The notes: generated by a model not told the origin, from the letters alone. Numbered from the stretch's first letter, positions 1 through 5,802 are shown. The stretch is DNA of 6,578 nt from JBLIOB01 sp047639575 (GCA_047639575.1 JBLIOB010000244.1:1-6578), one strand, 5' to 3'. Translations and numbers: made by a program.

Positions 1-49
1 AAAAGTGCAACCTGATCAGGTATATGAAATTAAAAAAATGGCATCTTAA
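1..49 (+). CDS. C-terminal end of an upstream protein (partial)
   Basis: The window opens inside a reading frame starting at base 2 that gives KVQPDQVYEIKKMAS and ends at TAA (47-49). The residue composition is like the charged C-terminal tail of a real protein. Fifteen residues are far too few to name a family. Another frame, from base 3 to a TAA at 78-80, is also open, so the choice of frame is an inference. The start lies outside the window. Confidence 0.35.
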   Translation, partial: KVQPDQVYEIKKMAS

Positions 50-97
50 TAAACTAATAATTACTTTTATCCTGTCCTAAGGATGGGGAGTACTGTA

Positions 98-105
98 TAC
101 CTTTG
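98..105 (+). promoter_or_regulatory. Bacteroidota -7 element (TACCTTTG) before the DUF3817-like gene
   Basis: TACCTTTG matches the TAnnTTTG -7 consensus used by the primary sigma factor of Bacteroidota at all six fixed positions. No good -33 TTG lies at the usual 19-21 base distance (nearest is CTG at 72-74). The ATG at 109 begins only three bases after the element, so a transcript starting 4-7 bases downstream would be leaderless or almost so. Confidence 0.5.
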
Positions 106-108
106 TAC

Positions 109-405
109 ATGGCAAAATTTAACTTGAAACTTCTACGGTTCGTTGGACTATTGGAAGGAATCAGTTTTCTTCTTTTACTTGGCGTTGCGGTTCCAATGAA
201 ACGCGTGTGGCACAATGATATATTAATGCAACCACTTGGACTTGCGCATGGCTTCTTATTTATGGGTTATGTGGTTTGGGTATTTATAATTGCTCACCAA
301 TTCAGTCAAAAACCAAAATTTATTATTCTAAGTTGCCTAGCTTCTATTCTCCCTTTAGGTACATTTGTAGCCGACAGGAAACTTCTTAAACCGCTGGCTG
401 CTTGA
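109..405 (+). CDS. DUF3817-like small integral membrane protein
   Basis: A 98-residue, strongly hydrophobic protein with three likely membrane helices at about residues 10-28, 43-64 and 69-88. The pattern RFVGLLEGIS near the N-terminus, an LAHGFLF motif around residues 45-51, and a C-terminal LPLGTFVADRKLL are the hallmarks of the DUF3817 family, whose usual length is about 90-110 residues. The biochemical function of the family is not known; proteins of this kind sit in the inner membrane. I chose ATG at 109 because the only upstream in-frame initiator is a TTG at 103 that lies inside the promoter-like element. The stop codon overlaps the start of the next gene by four bases, so the two were probably cotranscribed and translationally coupled. 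Family assignment is from motif recognition, not a search. Confidence 0.85.
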   Translation: MAKFNLKLLRFVGLLEGISFLLLLGVAVPMKRVWHNDILMQPLGLAHGFLFMGYVVWVFIIAHQFSQKPKFIILSCLASILPLGTFVADRKLLKPLAA

Positions 406-926
406 ATTTTAACTCCGAACAATGCATAGAGATTCTGGAAAGAACACCGGTAGTTCTTACCTCTTTACTGCAAGGGCTTTCAGACGAGTGGATTTATTCA
501 AAGAAAGGAGAAAGCTCCTGGACCCCGCACGAAATTATTGGTCACTTAATTCTAGGAGAAAGAACTGATTGGGTGCGAAGAATGGAATTAATCCTTTCCA
601 GTATTCCGAATAAAACATTTGAGCCTTTTAATATGATAGTTCACATTGAGACATCTCAAGAAAAGTCCATGAGAGAACTATTGTTTCAGTTTCAATAATT
701 AAGAGAAATCAACGTAGATATAATTCGAGCATATAATCTAAGCAATGAACAATTCAATTTAGAAGGGATTCATCCCGAATTTGGACCCGTAACTTTAAAA
801 GAACTATTGTCTGCATGGGCTGTTCACGATCTAGCCCACATTGCGCAGATTTCTGGAATAATGGCATCTCAGTATAAATCAGAAGTCGGACCCTGGGAAA
901 AGCACCTCGGAATACTTAATCGTTAG
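402..926 (+). pseudogene. DinB/YfiT-like putative metal-dependent hydrolase, interrupted by an in-frame stop
   Basis: Read as one frame, this is a 175-codon gene of normal length for the DinB/YfiT-like four-helix family, whose members often bind a metal through three histidines and act as hydrolases or thiol transferases. The first part holds WTPHEIIGHLILGER with candidate ligand His48. A TAA at 696-698 (codon 99) then interrupts it, and the same frame continues with HPEFGPVTLKELL and HDLAHIAQ (His142, His146) to a TAG at 924-926. The 98-residue truncated product would lack two of three ligands and half the bundle. No early start codon follows the stop, so the second half is unlikely to be made separately. 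The only possible start is TTG at 402, overlapping the TGA of the upstream gene, since TAA at 387-389 closes the frame. A sequencing error at 696 is the alternative to real loss. Confidence 0.8.
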
Positions 927-1117
927 TATAAATATCTAGTTAATTTTCAATTCGTCTTCCAGCTACCAGTAACGGTTTACGGGTTATAAATATGAAATTA
1001 AACCCTAAAATACAACCATTTAGAAATGATATTATAGCACATATATTATGCTCTATAAATTGCAATCAATCTTAATTATGAGAACTTTTGCAATCTACAA
1101 ACAAGAACTAGAGAATC
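927..1117. other. Intergenic stretch between the DinB-like pseudogene and the type IX cargo gene
   Basis: This 191-base AT-rich stretch has no supported gene. Its only notable content is a promoter-like element near the 3' end (1060-1090) and a weak GGGTT/AACCC pairing (981-985 with 1001-1005) that has no T-tract and is not a convincing terminator. Confidence 0.6.
1060..1090 (+). promoter_or_regulatory. Possible Bacteroidota promoter of the type IX cargo gene
   Basis: TTG at 1060-1062 is followed after 20 bases by AACTTTTG at 1083-1090, which matches TAnnTTTG at five of six fixed positions. The spacing fits the -33/-7 arrangement of Bacteroidota promoters. It would give a leader of about 20-24 bases before the ATG at 1118. 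Confidence 0.4.
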
Positions 1118-1516
1118 ATGTATATCAAACACTTACGTAAAGTCACTTTTCTAATATTGCTCTTAGTATCTCAACTAATAGTTGCACATTCTCAAGAGTT
1201 CATTAACCAATCTGACAGCATTAGCGATGAAATTAATGCAACGAAAACGGATAGTTCTACCATCCTTAAAAAGCCTTGGTTCGTTTTTAACATCTTTCCA
1301 AATCCAAACAATGGAGAATTTTGTATTGAATTCGAAAATATGACACCTTCTCTTCAAGTGAATATTTACGATGTAAGCGGCAAAAGAGTAAAGACAGTTT
1401 ACAACGTCATTAAAAGAAATGAAATCTCCCTTAGTAATTGTCCGAGTGGAATTTACGTGGTAAAGGTGAGTGATGAAAAGCAAGTCAGGACAAGACAAAT
1501 AGTAATTGCTAGATAA
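1118..1516 (+). CDS. Small secreted protein with type IX secretion (Por) sorting domain
   Basis: A 132-residue protein. Residues 1-25 form a Sec signal peptide: a basic N-terminus (KHLRK), a hydrophobic core (FLILLLVSQLIVA) and a probable cleavage after AHS. Residues 26-52 are a polar, Ser/Thr-rich linker. Residues 53-132 are a type A C-terminal sorting domain of the type IX secretion system: FNIFPNPNNGEF (57-68), VNIYDVSGKRV (81-91), SGIYVVKV (110-117) and a basic end (RQIVIAR). In this family the domain directs cargo across the outer membrane and is normally removed as the cargo is attached to the surface or released. Here there is essentially no cargo: the mature region before the domain is under 30 residues. 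It is not tightly linked to either neighbour and seems to have its own promoter. It could be the remnant of a larger cargo gene, but the intact signal peptide argues for a functional small protein. Confidence 0.85.
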   Translation: MYIKHLRKVTFLILLLVSQLIVAHSQEFINQSDSISDEINATKTDSSTILKKPWFVFNIFPNPNNGEFCIEFENMTPSLQVNIYDVSGKRVKTVYNVIKRNEISLSNCPSGIYVVKVSDEKQVRTRQIVIAR

Positions 1517-1561
1517 TAAAAATCTGTCCAGAAAAAATGCGATATATGGTCAAAATAAAGC

Positions 1562-1577
1562 CAATTAAATTTGATTG
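1562..1577. promoter_or_regulatory. Perfect -7 element (TAAATTTG) inside an imperfect palindrome
   Basis: TAAATTTG at 1566-1573 matches TAnnTTTG at all six fixed positions, with the predicted start near 1578 and a leader of about 58 bases to the ATG at 1637. It lies within CAATTAAATTTGATTG (1562-1577), a 16-base dyad symmetric at 14 of 16 positions. No convincing -33 TTG lies 19-21 bases upstream. A repressor bound to the dyad would cover the -7 element; that is inference, and AT-rich dyads also occur by chance. Confidence 0.35.
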
Positions 1578-1636
1578 ACTTGAAATTTTGTTAGATATTA
1601 CAACCGTATCATCCTACTGCATTAATACGAATTAAT

Positions 1637-2032
1637 ATGACGTATGGCATGGCAGTGAGCGAAAAAATAAAAACTCGAATTGGTACATTATCTAAATATG
1701 GTCGAGTAATTAGCATCAATTTGCTAAGTGGAATTGATATATCTATCGAAGATTTCAAAGAACTAATTTCAGCAAGGGAAATGCTAGCAGATGAAATGCC
1801 ATTTGCCAGTTTAATGATGCTCCCTGAGGGCATAGAGTTGTCTAAAGAAGTCCGAGAATATATTGCAAGTATCGACAACCCAAACTGGATTGCAGTAGCA
1901 ATTATAACAGACAATGAAAAAGGTGAATTACTTGCTGAATTTTACATTAAAGTCAATCAACCAAAAACCTTAACTAAAGTATTTGACAAAAAATCAACAG
2001 CAATTGACTGGTTGAATCGTCAAATTAACTAA
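1637..2032 (+). CDS. STAS/SEC14-like (SpoIIAA-fold) small cytoplasmic protein
   Basis: A 131-residue soluble protein without signal peptide or membrane segment. The pattern is that of the small Bacteroidota proteins usually described as STAS/SEC14-like: a strand (GRVISINLL, 22-30), a helix ending in ISAREML (44-50), a second strand with PFASLMMLPEGIEL (55-68), a helix SKEVREYIAS (69-78), then IAVAIITDNEKGELLAEFYIKV (85-106) and a C-terminal helix (TAIDWLNRQI). These proteins have no established reaction; the fold often serves as a binding or phosphorylation-dependent switch module. No clear conserved phosphorylatable Ser can be assigned. The start could be 1637 or the ATG at 1652. It lies 23 bases upstream of the acylase gene in the same direction with no terminator between, so cotranscription is likely. 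Any functional tie to the acylase is inference. Confidence 0.7.
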   Translation: MTYGMAVSEKIKTRIGTLSKYGRVISINLLSGIDISIEDFKELISAREMLADEMPFASLMMLPEGIELSKEVREYIASIDNPNWIAVAIITDNEKGELLAEFYIKVNQPKTLTKVFDKKSTAIDWLNRQIN

Positions 2033-2039
2033 GTCTGGT

Positions 2040-2047
2040 TATTTTTG
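2040..2047 (+). promoter_or_regulatory. Possible internal -7 element (TATTTTTG) before the acylase gene
   Basis: TATTTTTG fits TAnnTTTG at all six fixed positions and lies in the 23-base gap between the STAS-like gene and the acylase. The acylase ATG (2056) begins eight bases after it, so a transcript from here would have a leader of only a few bases. The nearest upstream TTG (2012-2014) is 25 bases away, longer than the usual 19-21, so the element may be weak or fortuitous. Confidence 0.35.
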
Positions 2048-2055
2048 ATCCGCAT

Positions 2056-4194
2056 ATGCAGATCAAAGAAAGAAAATCAGTATCAATAACCAGAACAGAA
2101 TCTGGAGTCCCGAAAGTCAAAGGAGAAAATGAACTGGATCTATTTTACGGAATGGGTTATTGCCATGCGATGGACCGTGGAATTCAAATGATGCTCATGA
2201 AAACCTTAGGTAAAGGGCAGGCATGCGTTCACCTGCAGGACACTGAAGAAATGCTCGTCATTGATAAGTTCTTTCTTCAATATAATTTTCAAGGACATAC
2301 TCAGCCAGAAATTGATAAATTCTCGCCCATTGAATTAGCAAAGCTAAATGCGTATTGCGATGGAATTAATCAGCGATTTAAAGAAAAACGACCTTGGGAG
2401 CTGACTTTATTGGTTGGATTCAAATCTTTTAAATGGACAGTTCCTGATATTATTATGATGAGCAGGATGGCGGGATTCTTAACCTTAGCGCAATCACAAG
2501 GAGAAGTAGAGCAGCTTTTTATCGAACTAGTTCAAGGTGGAATTAACAAAGACTTACTCAACGATTTATTTCCAGGGGTACTTGGAGACTATGATGAAAG
2601 TCTGATCAAAAGAATCCATTTACCCCATCAAATTATACCCAAAGAAGTAAAATGGAATAATTTACTCAATCCAATGATGGCTTCCAACAACTGGGTAGTG
2701 AATGGAGAAAAGTCAGCATCTGGCAAACCAATACTAGCTAACGACCCACATCTAGAGATCAATCGACTTCCCGCGGTTTGGTACGAAATAATTCTTGAAG
2801 CTGACAACTACTATGCTGCAGGAGCCACTATGCCTGGTATTAGTTCAATATTAATAGGTAGAAACAAAGAAGTCTCATGGGGAGCTACATACACGTTTAT
2901 GGACGCTATTGACTATTGGATGGAAGATCTGAAAGACGGTCAATATCTAAAAGATGATGTTCGTCACGATTTTAAAGTTCGCACCGAGACAATTAAACGG
3001 AAAAAGAATGATGATGAAGAAATCTCATTTTACGAGAACGATCATGGAGTTCTTCTTACCTCTCCTGAAAAAGATGGGATCCACTTATCTGTCAAATGGA
3101 GTAGCATCAATGGAGGCGCGCTGTCTATTCAGCAAGGACTTACTTTGAATTCTGTATCAACCGTTGAAGAAGGAATGGAAAAACTTGGAAAACTTGAGCT
3201 CTCTTTTAATTGGGTGCTTGCAGATATTCATGGCAACATAGGATATCAAATGTCTGGCCTATTACCCAAAAGACATCCTGACTATTCTGGCTTCACTCCA
3301 ATTCCTGGCTGGAAATCTGAATATGACTGGAAAGGCTTCCATCATCCAGATGATCTACCGAGGTCTATTAACCCTGAATCTGGAGTAATCGTAACTGCAA
3401 ATGAAGATCTAAGTCATTTAGGAAAAGTAAACCCACATACAATTACTATGGGGAACTATAGATCAGATAGAATAAAAGATCTGTTAGCAAAAAAAGAAAA
3501 GGTTAGCGTAGCAGATATGAAGCTAATGCATATGGATTTATATTCAATTCAAGCGGAATTATTCATGAAGCTTATCTCTCCATTATTGCCAAACTCGCAT
3601 GCTGCCAAAGAACTTAATGATTGGGATTTACGATATAATAACGAATCGAAAGGTGCGGTATTATTTGAATCAATCTATTCTCACCTACTTCAAGAGGTGT
3701 TTGGAAATGTAATTGGAGAAGAAGTACTGAAGTTCATCGAAGAAGAAACTGGCTACATCACTGACTTTTATGCAAATTTCGATCGAATTCTACTTTCCAA
3801 AAATTCGATTTGGTTTAATGGGAGGTCTCAAAAAGAAATATTTCAAGCCGCGATAGAGCAAGGATTGAATGTTGAAATAAAAACTTGGGGAGAAATTAAT
3901 TTCATTACAATGGAGAACATCTTGGTTGGAGGAAAATTTCCAAAATTCTTTGGTTTTGATAAAGGCCCAATTCCTCTTCCTGGCAACAGAGCCACGATTC
4001 ACCAAGGTCAAATTTATAAAAGTAATGGCAGAACAACCTCGTTCGCTCCATCGTATCGAATTATTGCAGATATGAATGAAGACTATATCGAAACTGCGCT
4101 GGTTGGTGGCGTGTCTGACAGACGAATGTCTAAGTATTACAAATCAGACTTAGACCTTTGGATTTGTGGAAATTATAAGAAATTGAAATCCTAG
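2056..4194 (+). CDS. Penicillin acylase family Ntn hydrolase (peptidase S45), no signal peptide
   Basis: A 712-residue member of the penicillin/cephalosporin/N-acyl-homoserine-lactone acylase family, enzymes that hydrolyse amide bonds after self-cleaving into alpha and beta chains. The N-terminal TRTESGVPKVKGENELDLF-YGMGYCHAMDR (13-41) is typical of the alpha chain. The beta chain should begin at Ser210 in MASNNWVVNG, the N-terminal nucleophile, preceded by Ala rather than the commoner Gly. His232 in NDPHLE falls at beta position 23, as in cephalosporin and homoserine-lactone acylases. Asn449 in VTANED falls near beta 240, the oxyanion-hole Asn position. SWGATYTFMDAIDYWME (274-290) and FAPSYRIIADM (663-673) are further family blocks. 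Most relatives are periplasmic, but this one starts directly at the catalytic domain; the frame is closed upstream by TAA at 2026-2028 and cannot encode a leader. The substrate cannot be told. It is followed after four bases by a secreted protein gene. Confidence 0.92.
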   Translation: MQIKERKSVSITRTESGVPKVKGENELDLFYGMGYCHAMDRGIQMMLMKTLGKGQACVHLQDTEEMLVIDKFFLQYNFQGHTQPEIDKFSPIELAKLNAYCDGINQRFKEKRPWELTLLVGFKSFKWTVPDIIMMSRMAGFLTLAQSQGEVEQLFIELVQGGINKDLLNDLFPGVLGDYDESLIKRIHLPHQIIPKEVKWNNLLNPMMASNNWVVNGEKSASGKPILANDPHLEINRLPAVWYEIILEADNYYAAGATMPGISSILIGRNKEVSWGATYTFMDAIDYWMEDLKDGQYLKDDVRHDFKVRTETIKRKKNDDEEISFYENDHGVLLTSPEKDGIHLSVKWSSINGGALSIQQGLTLNSVSTVEEGMEKLGKLELSFNWVLADIHGNIGYQMSGLLPKRHPDYSGFTPIPGWKSEYDWKGFHHPDDLPRSINPESGVIVTANEDLSHLGKVNPHTITMGNYRSDRIKDLLAKKEKVSVADMKLMHMDLYSIQAELFMKLISPLLPNSHAAKELNDWDLRYNNESKGAVLFESIYSHLLQEVFGNVIGEEVLKFIEEETGYITDFYANFDRILLSKNSIWFNGRSQKEIFQAAIEQGLNVEIKTWGEINFITMENILVGGKFPKFFGFDKGPIPLPGNRATIHQGQIYKSNGRTTSFAPSYRIIADMNEDYIETALVGGVSDRRMSKYYKSDLDLWICGNYKKLKS

Positions 4195-4198
4195 TACT

Positions 4199-5323
4199 AT
4201 GGTTAAAGGCTTTATTTTCATTATTTCTGTTTTATTCTCGATTAGCCTAGTTGCACAGCAAACTAATTTCGAGGGATTAGATCGGCTTTCTGTTTCTAAT
4301 GCCAAGAAGGGGATTAAATACTATCAAAGGAAATTAAAAAAAGGAAGCAACGCTAAACACGAGTACTACTTAAGTGCGGCTTATTATTTAAGGGCGCTTT
4401 CGAACAGCAAAAACCAGATGGAGTATATTCAAAAGGCAGAAGAGCACCTAAAGAATATTGAAACTGATCAGTCATTAAAGTTTCAATACAACTTCAGAAT
4501 GGGGCTTTGCAAATCCTTTTATAACGATTATGATGCCGCTCTCCCCTATTTTTCAAAATGCGTATCCATGTATCCAATGCATATTCAATCGAATTGCTTT
4601 AGGGCTATTTCTATGGCTTATCATTTAGAAAAAACCGACACAAGCCACTTTTTCGACATTGTAGATGACCTTAATGCCCTAATACTGGTTACTTCAGACA
4701 CCAGTACACTTGAGAACTTAGGCAAAGCTTTACTTTGTTTAAAGAACTCTATTGAATATCCAGTAATGGATCAAGCATCCAGAATCAAATTGAAAGGCCT
4801 AATAGATCTTGATATTTCCATTTTCCCCATTGAATTTATAGGAGGAATGTATGATTTAGATTCCACTAACTTCACAACTAACCCTGCTAACACCTATCAA
4901 GACAAAGGCTACGTTTATGAAATTAAACAAGACTCCAATTTACTAGCCGAATTAGTAGAATCAAGATTACTAAACAAGCCTTTAGTAAACAACACTCCCA
5001 CTACCGATGGATGTTCAGAACTTATTAGAAAATTGGACCGTACTACAAGTTTATCGTCATTGTTATGCCTTCCAAAAGGAAGTATTGTTGATGAATACAG
5101 CCTTACAACATTCAAAAACATTCGATTAATTATAACTACCGATAGTGGCCGAATTTACGATGACAAATCATTATCTATGATCGAAGTGGCTTCAGACAAA
5201 CTCTCAAACGAGGCGATTGAGGCCATTCAAAGTGCAACGCATCTTGATCAGCTCTATTTTGAAATCGATTACAAGGATGAAGGGATTGGCCCTAAAACCG
5301 TGAGTATTCGGATAGGGTTATAA
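4199..5323 (+). CDS. Secreted TPR-like protein of unknown function
   Basis: A 374-residue protein starting four bases after the acylase stop, so almost certainly in the same operon. Residues 1-19 are a Sec signal peptide (GFIFIISVLFSISLVA, then QQTNFEG). Residues about 50-145 are helical with a repeat-like pattern: KHEYYLSAAYYLRALS, then EYIQKAEEHLKNI, then QYNFRMGLCKSFYNDYDAALPYFSKCVSMYP (96-126), which resembles one good tetratricopeptide repeat and suggests protein binding. The middle (200-300) has no family I recognise. The C-terminal ~70 residues (NIRLIITTDSGRIYDDKSLS...LSNEAIEAIQ...LYFEIDYKDEGIGPKTVSIRIGL) look like a beta-rich domain reminiscent of the C-terminal domain of the gliding protein GldM; this is a weak impression only. 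There is no lipobox Cys and no type IX sorting tail, so the predicted location is the periplasm. Confidence 0.8.
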   Translation: MVKGFIFIISVLFSISLVAQQTNFEGLDRLSVSNAKKGIKYYQRKLKKGSNAKHEYYLSAAYYLRALSNSKNQMEYIQKAEEHLKNIETDQSLKFQYNFRMGLCKSFYNDYDAALPYFSKCVSMYPMHIQSNCFRAISMAYHLEKTDTSHFFDIVDDLNALILVTSDTSTLENLGKALLCLKNSIEYPVMDQASRIKLKGLIDLDISIFPIEFIGGMYDLDSTNFTTNPANTYQDKGYVYEIKQDSNLLAELVESRLLNKPLVNNTPTTDGCSELIRKLDRTTSLSSLLCLPKGSIVDEYSLTTFKNIRLIITTDSGRIYDDKSLSMIEVASDKLSNEAIEAIQSATHLDQLYFEIDYKDEGIGPKTVSIRIGL

Positions 5324-5431
5324 AACTGAACTGATTTTGTGTTAAAATTCAGCGACTAGAAATACCTGTATTTTACGTCTCAACTCTCCTCAGTTCTGAA
5401 GTTCGGTCCTTTTTTAATGCTCTAAAAACGG

Positions 5432-5471
5432 TAAACCAGGTCTTTATACGGGCTAAACCAAGTGTTTATAC
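5432..5471. repeat. Tandem 18-base direct repeat, period 22, possible operator
   Basis: TAAACCAGGTCTTTATAC (5432-5449) and TAAACCAAGTGTTTATAC (5454-5471) agree at 16 of 18 positions and are separated by four bases. The 22-base period is about two turns of the helix, so both copies present the same face of the DNA. The second copy ends four bases before the TTC (5476-5478) that would be the -33 element of the promoter at 5498-5505. This is the position expected for an activator such as a dimeric response regulator. No regulator can be named. Confidence 0.6.
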
Positions 5472-5475
5472 TAGG

Positions 5476-5505
5476 TTCTTTTTTAAGCGTTCTCGCTTAC
5501 ATTTG
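5476..5505 (+). promoter_or_regulatory. Bacteroidota promoter for the putative small RNA
   Basis: TACATTTG (5498-5505) matches TAnnTTTG at all six fixed positions. TTC at 5476-5478 lies 19 bases upstream, the correct distance for the -33 TTG, with one mismatch. Transcription would start near 5509-5512. The tandem repeat at 5432-5471 lies just upstream and may supply activation for the imperfect -33 element. Confidence 0.5.
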
Positions 5506-5509
5506 GCAG

Positions 5510-5662
5510 GTAGTGAGTTCTGAAGTTATTTAACACAGCGTTTGACTTCATTATTCAGTTCTTTTTGGAAGAGTATACGAGTCTGTTATTAATAATTATG
5601 TAGGGTGATTAAACAGGCCTCTTCGAATCCCGCCCCAATCTGTTTGGAGTGGGATTTTTTTT
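5510..5662 (+). ncRNA. Putative structured small RNA of about 150 nt
   Basis: The segment between the promoter-like element and the terminator folds by eye into three consecutive stems. Stem 1: TGAAGTTA (5521-5528) with TGACTTCA (5543-5550), including one G-U pair. Stem 2: GAAGAG (5568-5573) with CTCTTC (5619-5624), then after a seven-base 5' bulge GTCTGTT (5581-5587) with AACAGGC (5612-5618), one G-U pair, and possibly TAAT/ATTA (5590-5593 with 5608-5611). Stem 3 is the terminator, one base further on. The nested second stem is hard to explain as protein-coding remnant. I do not recognise it as 6S, SRP, tmRNA or RNase P RNA. It could instead be the long 3' untranslated end of the operon ending at 5323. 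The 5' end is an estimate. Confidence 0.45.
5626..5662 (+). terminator. Strong intrinsic terminator
   Basis: AATCCCGCCCCAA (5626-5638) pairs with TTGGAGTGGGATT (5644-5656) over 13 positions with one G-U pair and one C-A mismatch, a five-base loop TCTGT, and a run of eight T (5655-5662). There is no matching A-tract upstream, so it acts on the + strand only. It lies about 300 bases after the nearest coding gene. Confidence 0.88.
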
Positions 5663-5794
5663 GTTCCTAATTTTTTATGTAAACAATTTGGTACCAACTG
5701 TGTTTAAATTCTAGATATACGGACTATTGAGTGTTATTCTTTATAATTAATTAAATCCGATTACATTTTATAGACCCCACTTATACGATTATAC

Positions 5795-5802
5795 TAACTT
5801 CG
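5795..5802 (+). promoter_or_regulatory. Possible -7 element (TAACTTCG) of the SPFH unit
   Basis: TAACTTCG fits TAnnTTTG at five of six fixed positions and would give a leader of about 35-40 bases before the ATG at 5847. No -33 TTG is seen at the expected distance. Part of it also lies in a weak hairpin AACTT/AAGTT (5796-5800 with 5806-5810), so the call is tentative. Confidence 0.3.

Noticed and set aside
69..84. Hairpin ATCCT/AGGAT after the upstream gene end.
   Set aside because: Only five pairs and no T-tract follows on the + strand, so it is not a credible terminator.
1078..1140. Short upstream frame from ATG 1078 overlapping the start of the type IX cargo gene.
   Set aside because: The likely transcript start (about 1095) lies downstream of its ATG, and 20 codons give no recognisable product.
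1175..1498. 107-codon open frame on the minus strand.
   Set aside because: It lies entirely within the type IX cargo gene, whose signal peptide and sorting motifs are clear, and its translation shows no recognisable family.
1609..1914. 101-codon open frame on the minus strand.
   Set aside because: It mostly overlaps the STAS/SEC14-like gene antisense and looks like a reflection of that gene's hydrophobic strands.
2954..3148. 64-codon open frame on the + strand, and a 73-codon minus-strand frame at 3790-4011.
   Set aside because: Both lie inside the acylase gene, where the conserved family blocks continue without interruption.
4915..5121. 68-codon open frame on the minus strand.
   Set aside because: It lies inside the secreted TPR-like gene and shows no features of its own.
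5360..5373. Dyad AAATAC-CT-GTATTT.
   Set aside because: Six-base arms around a two-base centre made mostly of A and T are expected by chance in DNA this AT-rich, and it is not adjacent to a promoter-like element.
5418..5431. The minus strand here reads GTTTTTAGAGC, similar to the start of some type II CRISPR repeats.
   Set aside because: It occurs once, with no repeat-spacer periodicity and no cas genes in the window.
5616..5636. TTCGAATCCCGCCCC resembles the T-loop and 3' acceptor end of a tRNA.
   Set aside because: The five bases before TTCGAAT do not pair with the five after it, and no D arm, anticodon arm or acceptor partner lies upstream. The sequence is better explained by the RNA stem 5' of it and the terminator arm. 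A tRNA-derived attachment site remnant cannot be excluded but nothing else supports it.
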